Source of the DNA: Dactylosporangium sp040689395
Lineage (GTDB): Bacteria > Actinomycetota > Actinomycetes > Mycobacteriales > Micromonosporaceae
Reading direction: 5' to 3'
DNA length: 64,000 nucleotides
NCBI RefSeq assembly: GCF_040689395.1
Contig: NZ_JBFAZX010000004.1
Span: 62,001 to 126,000 of the forward strand
The notes beneath the pieces are model-generated. The model was not told the DNA's origin. It saw only the letters and a list, made by a program, of their open reading frames with translations, and did no database searches. Both the position numbers and the translations under genes were made by a program. Below, piece by piece: positions 25,700 through 35,452 of the stretch; the stretch's first letter is position 1, and every line of letters starts with the position of its first letter.

Positions 25700-28600
25700 A
25701 TGTCTGAGGTATCCCAGCCGACCAGCCTGAGTGAGCTGCGCGCGCGCCTTTCCGGGCTCATGCCGCAGGATCAGCATCGGCTGCGGCGGCGCATCGACGG
25801 TGCGAAGCGGTCCCGCAACGCGCAGGGGATCGCGGAGGCGATCCGGGCCGACGTGGAGCGGGCCGAGCGGCGGGTCGCCGCCCGCCGGGCGGCCGTGCCG
25901 CGGGTCAGCTATCCCGAGCAGCTGCCGGTCAGCCAGCGCAAGGACGAGATCCTGGCGAAGATCCGCGACCACCAGGTGGTGATCGTGGCGGGGGAGACCG
26001 GCTCGGGCAAGACGACGCAGCTGCCGAAGATCTGCCTGGAGCTGGGCCGGGGCGTGACGGGCCAGATCGGGCACACGCAGCCGCGGCGGATCGCGGCGCG
26101 GACGGTCGCCGAGCGGGTGGCCGAGGAGCTGGGCACGGAGCTGGGCGCGACGGTCGGGTTCAAGGTGCGCTTCTCGGACCAGTCCGGCGATCAGACGATG
26201 GTCAAGGTGATGACGGACGGCATCCTGCTGGCGGAGATCCAGCAGGATCGGCTGCTGCGGCAGTACGACACCCTGATCATCGACGAGGCGCACGAGCGCA
26301 GCCTCAACATCGACTTCATTCTCGGGTATCTCAAACAGCTGCTGCCGCGGCGTCCCGACCTGAAGCTGATCATCACTTCGGCGACGATCGACCCGGAGCG
26401 GTTCTCGCGGCACTTCGGTGACGCCCCGATCGTGGAGGTGTCGGGCCGCACGTATCCGGTGGAGGTGCGGTATCGGCCGATCGAGTCGGCGGACGAGGGC
26501 GCCGAAGAGGTCGACCAGTTCGACGCGATCTGCAACGCGGTGCTGGAGCTGCAGGCCGAGGGGCCGGGCGACGTGCTGGTGTTCCTCAGCGGCGAGCGGG
26601 AGATCCGCGACGCGGCGGACGCGCTGACCCGGCTGGACCTGCCCAACACGGAGATCCTGCCGCTGTTCGCACGGCTGTCGTTCGCGGAGCAGCACCGCGT
26701 GTTCCAACCGCACTCGGGCCGGCGGATCGTGCTGGCGACGAACGTGGCCGAGACGTCGCTGACCGTGCCGGGGATCAAGTACGTCGTCGACCCGGGCACG
26801 GCGCGGATCTCGCGGTACAGCCACCGGCTGAAGGTGCAGCGGCTGCCGATCGAGCCCGTGTCCCAGGCGTCGGCGAACCAGCGCAAGGGCCGCTGCGGGC
26901 GCACCTCCGACGGCGTGTGCATCCGGCTGTACAGCGAGGAGGACTTCGCGGCCCGGCCGGAGTTCACCGATCCGGAGATCCTGCGCACCAACCTGGCGTC
27001 GGTGATCCTGCAGATGATCTCGCTCGGCCTGGGGGACCTGGCCGCGTTCCCGTTCATCGACCCGCCGGACCGGCGCAACGTGTCGGCCGGCGTGCAGCTG
27101 CTGGAGGAGCTGGGCGCGCTCGAGCCAGGGCCAACCCTGACGGGCCTGGGCCGGCGCCTGGCGCAGCTGCCGGTCGACCCGCGGCTGGCGCGGATGGTGC
27201 TGGAGGCCGAGCGCAACGGCTGCGTCCGCGAGGTGATGGTGATCACGGCGGCGCTGTCGATCCAGGACCCGCGGGAGCGCCCGGCGGACCAGCAGGCCCA
27301 GGCGCAGCAGCTGCACGCGCGGTTCGCCGACAAGGACTCGGACTTCACCGGATACCTGAACCTGTGGAACTACCTGCAGGAGAAGCAGAAGGAGCTGTCC
27401 AGCAACCAGTTCCGCAAGCTGTGCCGGGCCGAGTTCCTCAACTACCTGCGGGTCCGCGAGTGGCAGGACATCTACAGCCAGCTGCGGCAGGTCCTGAAGT
27501 CGATGGACGTGACGCCGAACGAGGAGCCGGCGGCGCCGTACGCGATCCACGTGTCGCTGCTGGCGGGCCTGCTGTCGCACATCGGACTGAAGGACGCGGA
27601 GAAGAACGAGTACCTGGGGGCGCGCAACGCGCGGTTCGCGGTGTTCCCGGGCTCGGCGCTGTTCCGCAAGACGCCGCGCTGGGTGATGGCGGCGGAGCTG
27701 GTGGAGACCTCGCGGCTGTGGGCGCGGGTCGCGGCGCGCATCGAGCCGGAGTGGATCGAGCCGCTGGCGCAGCACCTGGTGAAGCGGCAGTACAGCGAGC
27801 CGCACTGGGAGCGCAAGCAGGCCGCGGTGATGGCCTCGGAAAAGGTGACGCTGTACGGGGTGCCGATCGTGACGGCCCGGAAGGTCAACTACGGCCGGGT
27901 CGACCCGGTGCTGTCCCGCGAGCTGTTCATCCGCCACGCGCTGGTGGAGGGCGACTGGGAGACCTCGCACGCGTTCTTCGCCGAGAACCGGCGCCTGCTC
28001 GACGAGGTCGAGGAGCTGGAGAACCGGGCCCGCCGCCGGGACCTGCTCGTCGACGACGAGACGCTGTTCGAGTTCTACGACGGCCGGATCGCCCCGGAGG
28101 TGGTGTCGGGCCGGCACTTCGACAGCTGGTGGAAGCGGACCCGCCGCGAGCAGCCGGACCTGCTGACGTTCGACCCGGCGATGCTCGTCAACGCCTCCGC
28201 GGATGCGGTACGCCAGGAGCAGTATCCGGACGCCTGGGAGCAGGACGGCCGCCGCTTCGCGCTGACGTACCAGTTCGAGCCGGGCACGGACGCCGACGGC
28301 GTGACGGTGCACATCGGCCTGCCCCTGCTGGGCACGGCCCGCGACGCCGACTTCGTGTGGCAGGTGCCCGGGCTGCGCGAGGATCTCGTCACCGCGCTGA
28401 TCAAGTCGCTGCCGAAGGCGCTGCGGCGCAACTTCGTGCCGGCCCCGGACACCGCGCGCGACGCGCTGGCGTCGATGCCGGCCCGCGACGGCGACCTGCT
28501 CGACGCGCTGGAGCTGCACCTGCGCCGGATGACCGGCGTGTCGGTGCCGCGCGAGGAGTGGGACTGGTCGCGGGTGCCGGAGCATCTGAGGATGACGTTC

Positions 28601-29569
28601 CGGGTCGTCGACGACGCCGGCAAGGTGCTCGGCGAGGGCAAGAGCCTGTCCCGGCTGCGGGAGCAGCTGGCCCCGAAGGTGCGCGAGACGGTCGCGGAGG
28701 CGGCCGTGGACGTGACCCGCAAGGGCGCGACGAGCTGGGAGTTCGCCACCCTGCCCCGCACCCTGTCGCGCACCGTCGCCGGCCACACCCTCACCGTGTA
28801 CCCGGCGCTGGTCGACGAGGGCACGTCCGTGGCGGTGCAGGCGTTCGACCTGCCGGTCCGCCAGCAGCTGGAGATGTGGGCGGGCACCCGCCGCCTGCTG
28901 CTGCTCACGCTGCCACCGCCGGCCCGTTTCGTGCAGGGCCGGCTGACGAACGAGGCGAAGCTGGCGCTGAGCCGCAACCCGCACCGCAACGCCGTGGACC
29001 TGCTGGACGACTGCGCGGCGTGCGCCGTGGACCAGCTGATGACGGACGCGGGCGGCCCGGCGTGGGACGAGGCCGGGTTCGTGGCGCTGCGGGACAAGGT
29101 CCGCGCGGACCTGGTGGACCTGACCCTGGACGTGGTCGGCAGCGTGCGGAAGATCCTGGCGGCCGCCCACGATGTGGAGCAGCGCCTGGCCCGGACGAAG
29201 AACCCGCTGCTGCTGCCGGCGCTGACGGACATGCGCGGGCAGCTGAGCCGCCTGGTGTACCGCGGATTCGTCACCGACACGGGCTGGCAGCGCCTGCCGG
29301 ACCTGGAGCGGTACCTGCGCGGCATCGAGCGGCGCCTGGAGAAGGTCCCCACGGATACGGCCCGGGACCGGGATCGGATGCTGACGGTGCAGGAGGTGCA
29401 GCGGGAGTACGACCAGCTGGCGGCGACGATGACGATGTCGCCGCAGCTGCGCGAGATCCGCTGGATGATCGAGGAGCTGCGGGTGGGCCTGTTCGCGCAG
29501 GCGCTCGGCACCGCCTACCCGGTGTCGGACGTGCGCATCTACCGCGCGATGGACGCGCTCCCGTCCTGA
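25700..29569 (+). CDS. hrpA: ATP-dependent RNA helicase HrpA
   Basis: 1289 residues, close to the E. coli protein (about 1300). A DEAH-box helicase involved in RNA processing and rescue of stalled ribosomes. Motifs in order: I GETGSGKTTQLPK (about 97), Ia TQPRRIAARTVAERV, II DEAHERS (about 194), III TSATI, V LATNVAETSLTVPGI, VI QRKGRCGRT, then the HA2 and OB domains and the long HrpA-specific C-terminal DUF3418 region. I chose ATG 25700 (MSEVSQP). A hairpin over the stop codon ends the gene. Confidence 0.96.
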   Translation: MSEVSQPTSLSELRARLSGLMPQDQHRLRRRIDGAKRSRNAQGIAEAIRADVERAERRVAARRAAVPRVSYPEQLPVSQRKDEILAKIRDHQVVIVAGETGSGKTTQLPKICLELGRGVTGQIGHTQPRRIAARTVAERVAEELGTELGATVGFKVRFSDQSGDQTMVKVMTDGILLAEIQQDRLLRQYDTLIIDEAHERSLNIDFILGYLKQLLPRRPDLKLIITSATIDPERFSRHFGDAPIVEVSGRTYPVEVRYRPIESADEGAEEVDQFDAICNAVLELQAEGPGDVLVFLSGEREIRDAADALTRLDLPNTEILPLFARLSFAEQHRVFQPHSGRRIVLATNVAETSLTVPGIKYVVDPGTARISRYSHRLKVQRLPIEPVSQASANQRKGRCGRTSDGVCIRLYSEEDFAARPEFTDPEILRTNLASVILQMISLGLGDLAAFPFIDPPDRRNVSAGVQLLEELGALEPGPTLTGLGRRLAQLPVDPRLARMVLEAERNGCVREVMVITAALSIQDPRERPADQQAQAQQLHARFADKDSDFTGYLNLWNYLQEKQKELSSNQFRKLCRAEFLNYLRVREWQDIYSQLRQVLKSMDVTPNEEPAAPYAIHVSLLAGLLSHIGLKDAEKNEYLGARNARFAVFPGSALFRKTPRWVMAAELVETSRLWARVAARIEPEWIEPLAQHLVKRQYSEPHWERKQAAVMASEKVTLYGVPIVTARKVNYGRVDPVLSRELFIRHALVEGDWETSHAFFAENRRLLDEVEELENRARRRDLLVDDETLFEFYDGRIAPEVVSGRHFDSWWKRTRREQPDLLTFDPAMLVNASADAVRQEQYPDAWEQDGRRFALTYQFEPGTDADGVTVHIGLPLLGTARDADFVWQVPGLREDLVTALIKSLPKALRRNFVPAPDTARDALASMPARDGDLLDALELHLRRMTGVSVPREEWDWSRVPEHLRMTFRVVDDAGKVLGEGKSLSRLREQLAPKVRETVAEAAVDVTRKGATSWEFATLPRTLSRTVAGHTLTVYPALVDEGTSVAVQAFDLPVRQQLEMWAGTRRLLLLTLPPPARFVQGRLTNEAKLALSRNPHRNAVDLLDDCAACAVDQLMTDAGGPAWDEAGFVALRDKVRADLVDLTLDVVGSVRKILAAAHDVEQRLARTKNPLLLPALTDMRGQLSRLVYRGFVTDTGWQRLPDLERYLRGIERRLEKVPTDTARDRDRMLTVQEVQREYDQLAATMTMSPQLREIRWMIEELRVGLFAQALGTAYPVSDVRIYRAMDALPS

Positions 29570-29585
29570 ATCACGACGGGAGCGC
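29555..29585. terminator. Bidirectional terminator over the hrpA stop codon
   Basis: GCGCTCCCGTC (29555-29565) and GACGGGAGCGC (29575-29585) are perfectly complementary with a 9-base loop that contains the TGA stop. It lies between convergent genes. Confidence 0.75.
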
Positions 29586-29614
29586 AGGGGTGGAGCGGGA
29601 CGGGAGGAGCCGGC

Positions 29615-30613
29615 TCAGTACTGCTCGGGCCGTTTGAAGATGACGGTCTGGTCGCCGCCGCCCGGCGACTGCCCCGGCCCGTTCGGATCGATGACCTGCG
29701 TCGGCCCGGACGGTTGCCCGCCGAAGCCGGGGGTGATCACCTGCGTCGGCCCGGACGGCGGTGGCCCGAACCCGCCCGGGTCAGCCACCTGCGGGGCCGC
29801 GACCGGCGACCCATACGTGGTCGGCTGTCCAGGGACGCTGGGCGGGAATCCGGCCGGGGCTGTCACCACGGGGTGCATGCCGGTGTCGGGGTCCCGGCGG
29901 TCCTTGCGCCGGAAGTAGAAGAGGCTGCCGACGAGCCCGAGCACGGCGCCGACGATGGCCACGATGCCGATCCAGAACCCGGCCGACTTCCCGTCGCTGT
30001 CGCTCGCCCGGTTGGTCGCCGGGGCGGTGGTCGGCTGGACGGCCACCCCGTTGCCGGCCTCCGGCGGCGCCATGGTCTCGTTGGACAGGGACGGGGACTC
30101 GTTGGCCGCCGGGCTCGCCGCGTTCGAGCTCCTGGTCGATGATCTGCTCGGCGTCGGCCCGCCGGTGGTCCGCAGCGTGAAGTTGTCGGCGTTGCCCTTC
30201 TCGACCCGCATCTGCCCCTTGCCCTGCCCCGCGGTTTTCGCGGTGAGCACGATCTGCCCGGAGACAGTCTTGTCGGGGGCGATCGTGCCGTTGGAGTGGC
30301 AGCTGGCGGCGCGACCACCGGCGCCGACGGTGCAGTTCTGGTTGTCGGCCGGGTCGATGATCGCGTTGGAGGGCGCCTGCACGGTGACGGTCAGGCCGGC
30401 GACCGGCTCCTTCGTCCCGTTCTTCACCACGAAGCGGATCGGGACCTTGTCGCCGACCTTGCCCTGGACGTTGCCGTCGACCTTGATCTCGAGCGTGTCG
30501 GCGGCCCACGCGGGCGTGGCCACCAGAGCGATCCCGGCGAACGAGCCCACGCCGACCGCCGCGACGGTCGCCACCGCCGCGCCCCAGCGCCCCAGCCTCC
30601 GGATTTCACCCAT
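29615..30613 (-). CDS. Secreted/membrane-anchored surface protein with proline-rich cytoplasmic tail
   Basis: 332 residues. A signal peptide (residues 1-38, GIALVATPAWA) precedes an Ig-like/DUF11-style extracellular domain of about 110 residues (VGDKVPIRFVVKNGTKEPVAGLTVTV, NQNCTVG with a Cys pair). A Ser/Pro linker leads to a single membrane helix (SAGFWIGIVAIVGAVLGLVGSLFYF) and RRKDRRD as stop-transfer. The inside tail carries the repeat GPPPSGPTQVI, GGQPSGPTQVI. The GPTQVI threonines could be targets for Ser/Thr kinases; that is a guess. Function unknown. Confidence 0.75.
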   Translation of the reverse strand: MGEIRRLGRWGAAVATVAAVGVGSFAGIALVATPAWAADTLEIKVDGNVQGKVGDKVPIRFVVKNGTKEPVAGLTVTVQAPSNAIIDPADNQNCTVGAGGRAASCHSNGTIAPDKTVSGQIVLTAKTAGQGKGQMRVEKGNADNFTLRTTGGPTPSRSSTRSSNAASPAANESPSLSNETMAPPEAGNGVAVQPTTAPATNRASDSDGKSAGFWIGIVAIVGAVLGLVGSLFYFRRKDRRDPDTGMHPVVTAPAGFPPSVPGQPTTYGSPVAAPQVADPGGFGPPPSGPTQVITPGFGGQPSGPTQVIDPNGPGQSPGGGDQTVIFKRPEQY

Positions 30614-30639
30614 GCTTCGGCGGACACTAGCAGCATTCG

Positions 30640-31671
30640 TCAACGATCGCCGCCTGTCGTCCGGTCGGACGGATCGCGCAAAGGCATCTGAAACAGGCGG
30701 AACAGCCACCACAGCGACGGCGCCAGGATCGCGGCACCGGCGAGGACGGCCCACAGCGTGGCACGCATCACGGCCGGGGTCGCCGCCACGCCGGAGACCG
30801 TGGTCGCGGGCGGCAGCAGGTACGGGTACTGCGCCGCCGCCCACCCCCACAGCACCGTGGCGACGGCGAGCCCTCCGGTGACCCGCACCGCCGCGTACCG
30901 GCCGGCGGCGAGCAGCCCGATCGAGGCGAGCCCGGCCAGCGCCGACACGACGACGAGCGCCGCCGGCACCGGCCGCCACAGCCGGTCGGCGAGCCAGCCG
31001 GCGTCGAGCTCGACGACGACGAGCCCGGCGGCCGCGAGCACCCCGGTGCCCGCCCCCGCCCACAGCGCCCGGCGCCGCAGCCGCGGTACGAGATCCGGGT
31101 CCTCGCGCCGCGCGTCGAAGATCAGGAACACTGCGGCCAGGTAGGCGCACACGGCCACGGCGAGCGCCCCGGTCGCCACCGAGGTCGGGTTCCACCACGA
31201 GGTGAGCAGGTCTCCGCGGCCGGCGGTCCACGGCGGCACCCGGCCGGACGCGATGCCCCCGGCGACGGCGCCGAAGAAGAACGGCGTGACCACGGAGGAG
31301 AACGCGAACAGGGCGCCGAAGATCCGCTGCCGGCCGAGGGTGTCGCTGGTCTTGCGGAAGGCGAACCCGGCGCCGCGGCCGATGATGCCCAGCGCCGCGC
31401 AGGTCAGCGGGATGTACATGGTCGCGGAGACGCCGGCGAACACGGCCGGGAAGCCGGTCCACAGCAGCACCACCGCGAAGATGAGCCACACGTGGTTGGC
31501 CTCCCACACGGGCCCGATCGCGTGCTCGATGAGCTTGCGCTGGCGCATGCCGGTGCGGGCGTCGCCGGCGAAGAGGTCCCAGAACCCGGCGCCGAAGTCG
31601 GCGCCGCCGAAGAGGGCGTATGCGGTGACGGCGGCGAAGAGCACGCCGAGGAGCGCGTCGGCGGAGGTCAT
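30640..31671 (-). CDS. cydB: Cytochrome bd ubiquinol oxidase subunit II
   Basis: 343 residues with eight to nine membrane helices. Family signatures are YALFGGADFGAGFWDLFAG at the N-terminus, ANHVWLIFAVVLLWTGFPAVFAGV and FGALFAFSSVVTPFFFGAVAGGIASGRVP. Its start overlaps the cydA stop by one base (TGATG). No cydD or cydC follows in the window, so heme/thiol export needed for assembly must be encoded elsewhere. Confidence 0.95.
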   Translation of the reverse strand: MTSADALLGVLFAAVTAYALFGGADFGAGFWDLFAGDARTGMRQRKLIEHAIGPVWEANHVWLIFAVVLLWTGFPAVFAGVSATMYIPLTCAALGIIGRGAGFAFRKTSDTLGRQRIFGALFAFSSVVTPFFFGAVAGGIASGRVPPWTAGRGDLLTSWWNPTSVATGALAVAVCAYLAAVFLIFDARREDPDLVPRLRRRALWAGAGTGVLAAAGLVVVELDAGWLADRLWRPVPAALVVVSALAGLASIGLLAAGRYAAVRVTGGLAVATVLWGWAAAQYPYLLPPATTVSGVAATPAVMRATLWAVLAGAAILAPSLWWLFRLFQMPLRDPSDRTTGGDR

Positions 31672-33056
31672 CACGGCACCGGGAAGGTCTCGACGTCGGA
31701 CTCCTGCGGCGCGACCGGCACCGGTTTGTCCCGGGCGAGCCGGCGCAGCACGTACACGGTGGCCACGGTGAGCAGCGTGTACACGATGAGCACCACGACG
31801 AGCCCGGTCCGCAGCCCGGGTGCGGTGTTGACGGCGTCGTGGGTGCGCAGGACGCCGTAGACGACCCACGGCTGGCGCCCGACCTCGGTGGTGGTCCAGC
31901 CGGCCTCGAGGGCGAGGACGGCGGCCGGGCCGCACAGCGCCGCGGCGCGCAGGAACCAGCGGTTGGTGAGCCAGCCTCGCCGCCATCGCCAGATGAACGC
32001 GAACGCGGCGGCGACGGCGAGCATCGCGAATCCGGCGCCGACCATGAGCTGGAACGACCAGTGCACGACGTTGACCGGCGGCCGCTCGTCGGCGGGGACG
32101 GTGTTGAGCCCGGCGATCTCGGCGTTGGGGTCCCAGTGCGCCAGCAGCGACAGCGCGTTGGGGATCTCGATGGCGTAGCGCAGCTCGCCGTCGATGGCCA
32201 CGCCGCCGAGGTGCAGCGGCGCGCCGCGCTGTGTCTCGTAGAGGCCCTCCATGGCGGCGAGCTTGACCGGCTGGTGGGTCGCGACGTGATGGGCGGCCCA
32301 GTCGCCGACGCCGACCTGGACGGGTGCCATGACGGCGGCGACGGTGAACGGCACGAGGAAGCCGAGGCGGTGGTACCGGTCGGTGCGCCCGCGCAGCATG
32401 CCGACCGCGTAGACGGAGGCCATGCAGAAGCCGGTGACCATGAACGCGGCGACCATCATGTGCACCGACTGCGGTCCGGTGGCCGGGTTGAACATGGCGC
32501 CGAGCGGGTCGACGCCGGTGATCCTGCCGTCGACGAGGTCGAAGCCCCTCGGCTGGTTCATCCAGGCGTTGGCGCTGACCACGCAGAACGTCCCGACGAT
32601 CCCGGCGATCAGGACCGGCACCGCGGACCACATGTGCGCGCGGGCGGGGAGGCGGTCCCAGCCGTACAGGTAGATGCCGAGGAAGACGGCCTCGATGAAG
32701 AACGCGAATCCCTCCAGGGTGAACGGCAGCCCGATGACCTGGCCGTAGGTGCCCATCAGGCCGGGCCACAGCAGCCCCATCTCGAAGCTGAGGATGGTGC
32801 CGGAGACGGCGCCGACGGCGAACAGCACGCCCATCGCGCGGGCCCAGCGGCGGGCGAGGAGCCGGTAGTGCACGTCGCCCGTGCGGTGGCCGCGCCATTC
32901 CATGAACAGCGTGATGGCCGGCATGGCGACGCCGAAGCTGGCGATGATGATGTGCCAGCCGAGCGACAGTGCCATCTGGACCCGGGCGGCGGCGAAGTCG
33001 CCGGGCGTCGCGGCCTCGGCGAGGTAGGTGACGGACGGTGACAGCAGGGTTTCCAC
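31671..33056 (-). CDS. cydA: Cytochrome bd ubiquinol oxidase subunit I
   Basis: 461 residues from GTG 33056. It carries hemes b558, b595 and d and reduces O2 to water with quinol, giving respiration at low O2 and resistance to NO and sulfide. The heme-ligand His is in SLGWHIIIASFGVAMP; FEMGLLWPGLMGTYGQVIGLPFTLEGFAFFIEA carries the conserved acidic residues, and NAWMNQPRGF follows. The Q-loop is short, as in most Gram-positives. It probably complements the hmp gene 10 kb away in tolerance to NO, but the two are not linked. Confidence 0.95.
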   Translation of the reverse strand: METLLSPSVTYLAEAATPGDFAAARVQMALSLGWHIIIASFGVAMPAITLFMEWRGHRTGDVHYRLLARRWARAMGVLFAVGAVSGTILSFEMGLLWPGLMGTYGQVIGLPFTLEGFAFFIEAVFLGIYLYGWDRLPARAHMWSAVPVLIAGIVGTFCVVSANAWMNQPRGFDLVDGRITGVDPLGAMFNPATGPQSVHMMVAAFMVTGFCMASVYAVGMLRGRTDRYHRLGFLVPFTVAAVMAPVQVGVGDWAAHHVATHQPVKLAAMEGLYETQRGAPLHLGGVAIDGELRYAIEIPNALSLLAHWDPNAEIAGLNTVPADERPPVNVVHWSFQLMVGAGFAMLAVAAAFAFIWRWRRGWLTNRWFLRAAALCGPAAVLALEAGWTTTEVGRQPWVVYGVLRTHDAVNTAPGLRTGLVVVLIVYTLLTVATVYVLRRLARDKPVPVAPQESDVETFPVP

Positions 33057-33183
33057 GAAACGCCCCCTATTGCCTGCGTGGTGTACCTGCCTGCTGTTCT
33101 ATCGCCGGCGCCGGCGGGCACGCGCGCCGATGCGCCCGAAAGCGGCGTTGAACACCTTCGGGAACTTTTCCGGCGTTTCACGA

Positions 33184-33196
33184 GTAGCATGGCTAC
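33184..33196. promoter_or_regulatory. Palindrome in the cydA upstream region
   Basis: GTAGC-ATG-GCTAC is a 13-bp palindrome, 128 bp before the cydA GTG, in the 164-bp gap between cydA and the next gene. It is a candidate operator for the oxidase operon. It does not match the Rex consensus as I know it. Confidence 0.35.
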
Positions 33197-33220
33197 ACGT
33201 GCCGTGCCTACATGTTGGTT

Positions 33221-33769
33221 CTAGAGGTCGGCCGACGGCGCGACGTACTGCGCCAGCACCATCAGCAGCACGATGAACACGAACCCGCCGTAGACGAGCC
33301 GGCGCCGCCGGATGTTCTCGTATGCGTGCCACCACGCGATCGTCGCCTCCGCCGCCGGCCCGGCCACGAACCGGCCGGCCCGGACCCGCCGCGGCACCAC
33401 CATCGGCGCCAGCCGCACCGCCGTGCTCACGTAGATCCGCCGCGTCGGCGGCTCCTCGTCCCGCTCCGCCGTGACGGTGATCTGCAGGTCGTCGTCGTCC
33501 CGCTCATCGTCGTCGCGCTCGCCGAGCCAGAAGCGCTCCGACCGCCGCCGGAACACCCGCCCGAGGAAGTCGTCGGCGGCCCGCGCCTGCCCGAGCCAGG
33601 TGCGCCGCCACTCCAGCCACGGCCAGCGGGTCGCCACGTCCGTGAGCACGTCGACGTAGATCTGGTCGGCGTCCTCCTCGCCCCCCACGACCCGCACCGA
33701 GTCGCGCCGCAGCGGCTCCAGATGCTGGGTGACGAAGGCGACGTACCCGGCCGGCGGCTCCGACGTCAT
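33221..33769 (-). CDS. Sigma-region-2-like protein with a C-terminal membrane helix
   Basis: About 182 residues from ATG 33769 (starts at 33775, 33790 and 33799 also possible). The N-terminal 70 residues, YVAFVTQHLEPLRRDSVRVVGGEEDADQIYVDVLTDVATRWPWLEW in short blocks, look like a decayed sigma-70 region 2 (the ADxIYxxVLTDVA pattern). No region 4 follows. Instead come an acidic stretch (ERDDDERDDDD) and a single helix near the C-terminus (LVYGGFVFIVLLMVLAQYV). It may be a membrane-tethered relative of sigma factors. Function unknown. Confidence 0.6.
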   Translation of the reverse strand: MTSEPPAGYVAFVTQHLEPLRRDSVRVVGGEEDADQIYVDVLTDVATRWPWLEWRRTWLGQARAADDFLGRVFRRRSERFWLGERDDDERDDDDLQITVTAERDEEPPTRRIYVSTAVRLAPMVVPRRVRAGRFVAGPAAEATIAWWHAYENIRRRRLVYGGFVFIVLLMVLAQYVAPSADL

Positions 33770-33854
33770 CCGCATCACACCAACACGCATAGACCACATC
33801 GTCGCTCCCCGCGCTCCGTAACGCCAGGGTCACAACGGCCGCGGCCCCGGTAGG

Positions 33855-33920
33855 GCGAGCGAAGCGAGCATGGGGTCGAGCACGGGGTGTGGAGTGGCGC
33901 CCCCCACCGATGATCGAGCG
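33855..33920 (-). repeat. Dispersed palindromic repeat, copy B
   Basis: On the minus strand this reads CGCTCGATCATCGGTGGGGG, then a C-rich part with CCACACCCC, and ends CCATGCTCGCTTCGCTCGC. It matches copy A at 41428-41483 (see there) apart from a 10-base insertion before the last block. It lies in the non-coding gap between divergent genes. Confidence 0.75.
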
Positions 33921-33958
33921 GGGCAAGGGTCAGGCCGGCCACACCCTAGGATCGCCCC

Positions 33959-35434
33959 GTGGGCTCTGCTTTACCCGTAGGCCGGGAGATCCTCATCCCC
34001 GGCGAGCTGTCGGTCGCCATCGACGAGGGTGGCATCCGCACGGCCGGCGGCATGCTGCCCGCACTGCTGTACACCACCGAAGGACTTGAGCGGCACGGCC
34101 AGCGCGAGATGGTCTTCGCCGTCGCCCGCACCGGAGCACCCGCGCCCGGGTTCCCGCTCACCATGGCCCGCACCGTGCACCGCTTCGCCGCCGAAGGCCG
34201 CCTCGTCGACGCCGGCGACGTGAGCGTCTTCGGCCGCCCCGGCGTCGACGTCGACGAGCGCGTCACCGGCTTCGTCTACGCCGACCCGCCCGCCGCCCTG
34301 CCGTCCACGGTCCAGCTGCCGCGCCCGCCGCTGATCGCCCTGCCGCTGCTGGGCGGCGAGACGGCCGTCGTGCAGCGCTACGGCCACGCCCGGGTCCTCG
34401 CGCTGCTCGGCGCGCAGGAGCGCTACTACCCGCACCCGTGGTGGTTCCGGCCCGGCCGCGCCCCGGTCCTCGACGACGCCGAGTTCCGCGAGGCCACCAT
34501 GCTGTCCCGGGCGCCCGCCTACAACCTGCCGTTCCTGAGCGTCGTCCACGACGGCGATCGGCTCGAGCTGTCGGTGCCCGCCGAGGAACTGCCGTCGCTG
34601 CGGGACGCGATGCGGGAGGCGCCCGACGTGTGCGCGTACCTGCCGGGGCTCGCCGGCACCCCGAAGACCTACGTGTGGGCGCCCGGCCAGTCCGGCCCCG
34701 CCGCGATCGTCGCCCCGGGCGGCGAGCGGGCCACCCGGCTCGCCTGCAACTTCCTGCTCATCGTGCGCGGCGCGGCGGGCCCGCCGGGCACCGGCGCGGA
34801 CCGCCAGGCGCCGACCGCCCGCCAGGTCGAGGACGGTTTCGCGGTACTGCTGACCGGCGCCATGTACGCCCGCCTGCTGCAGGCCGTCGAGGGCGGCCGC
34901 CCCGTGGAGATCGGCCTGCCCGGCGGCGCCGTGCGCGCGCTCGCGTTCCGGGTCGCCGACGCCGCCGGCGGCGCCGCGGCCCCGCCCGAGCCCGGCCCGG
35001 ACGCCGTCAACGCCCTGCCGCCGGACCTGATCAACGGTGTGCCGGCGGCCACCACGATGGCCGCCGGCGACCTGCGCGGCACCGCCCGCCCGGCGCAGGG
35101 CGGCGCCCAGGACCCCGGCCGCGGCCGCATCGTGCTGCTCACCAGCGAGGAGCAGTTGCGCCAGGCCACCACCCCGGCCGAGCTCAGCGACTTCCTCGAC
35201 CGCACCCGCCGCGTCGTCGAGCGGCTCTTCGCCGGCGTGCGCCACCACACGGAGGAGCTCATGGTGGAGTTCCGCCTGGCCCCGAATCGCCCCGTCGCGG
35301 TGCGCATCATGGCCCGCCCGGAGGCACCGCCCCGCGAGCTGCAGGTCGTCCTGGAGCGGCAGCTGCAGGCGCTGGCACCCCCGACGATCCGCTACACCGA
35401 GGTCGCCTTCCAGCTGCACCTGCCGGTCGGCTGA
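33959..35434 (+). CDS. Hypothetical protein, two-part alpha/beta
   Basis: 491 residues from GTG 33959, six bases behind TAGGAT (33947-33952), a leaderless start. No signal peptide or membrane helix. The N-terminal half (IPGELSVAIDEGGIRTAGGMLP, REMVFAVARTG, LIALPLLGGETAVVQRYGHARVLALLG) and the C-terminal half (VEDGFAVLLTGAMYARLLQAVEGG, LMVEFRLAPNRPVAVRIMARPE) have strand-rich blocks joined by an Ala/Pro-rich linker. I do not recognise a family. Some blocks loosely recall SUFU-like domains, which I would not insist on. Confidence 0.6.
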   Translation: MGSALPVGREILIPGELSVAIDEGGIRTAGGMLPALLYTTEGLERHGQREMVFAVARTGAPAPGFPLTMARTVHRFAAEGRLVDAGDVSVFGRPGVDVDERVTGFVYADPPAALPSTVQLPRPPLIALPLLGGETAVVQRYGHARVLALLGAQERYYPHPWWFRPGRAPVLDDAEFREATMLSRAPAYNLPFLSVVHDGDRLELSVPAEELPSLRDAMREAPDVCAYLPGLAGTPKTYVWAPGQSGPAAIVAPGGERATRLACNFLLIVRGAAGPPGTGADRQAPTARQVEDGFAVLLTGAMYARLLQAVEGGRPVEIGLPGGAVRALAFRVADAAGGAAAPPEPGPDAVNALPPDLINGVPAATTMAAGDLRGTARPAQGGAQDPGRGRIVLLTSEEQLRQATTPAELSDFLDRTRRVVERLFAGVRHHTEELMVEFRLAPNRPVAVRIMARPEAPPRELQVVLERQLQALAPPTIRYTEVAFQLHLPVG

Positions 35435-35452
35435 CCCGCGGATCGGCGCTCG

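Noticed and set aside
25265..29170. A 1301-codon minus-strand frame opposite hrpA
   Set aside because: It is the mirror of hrpA codons, rich in Arg/His/Gln, with no domain.
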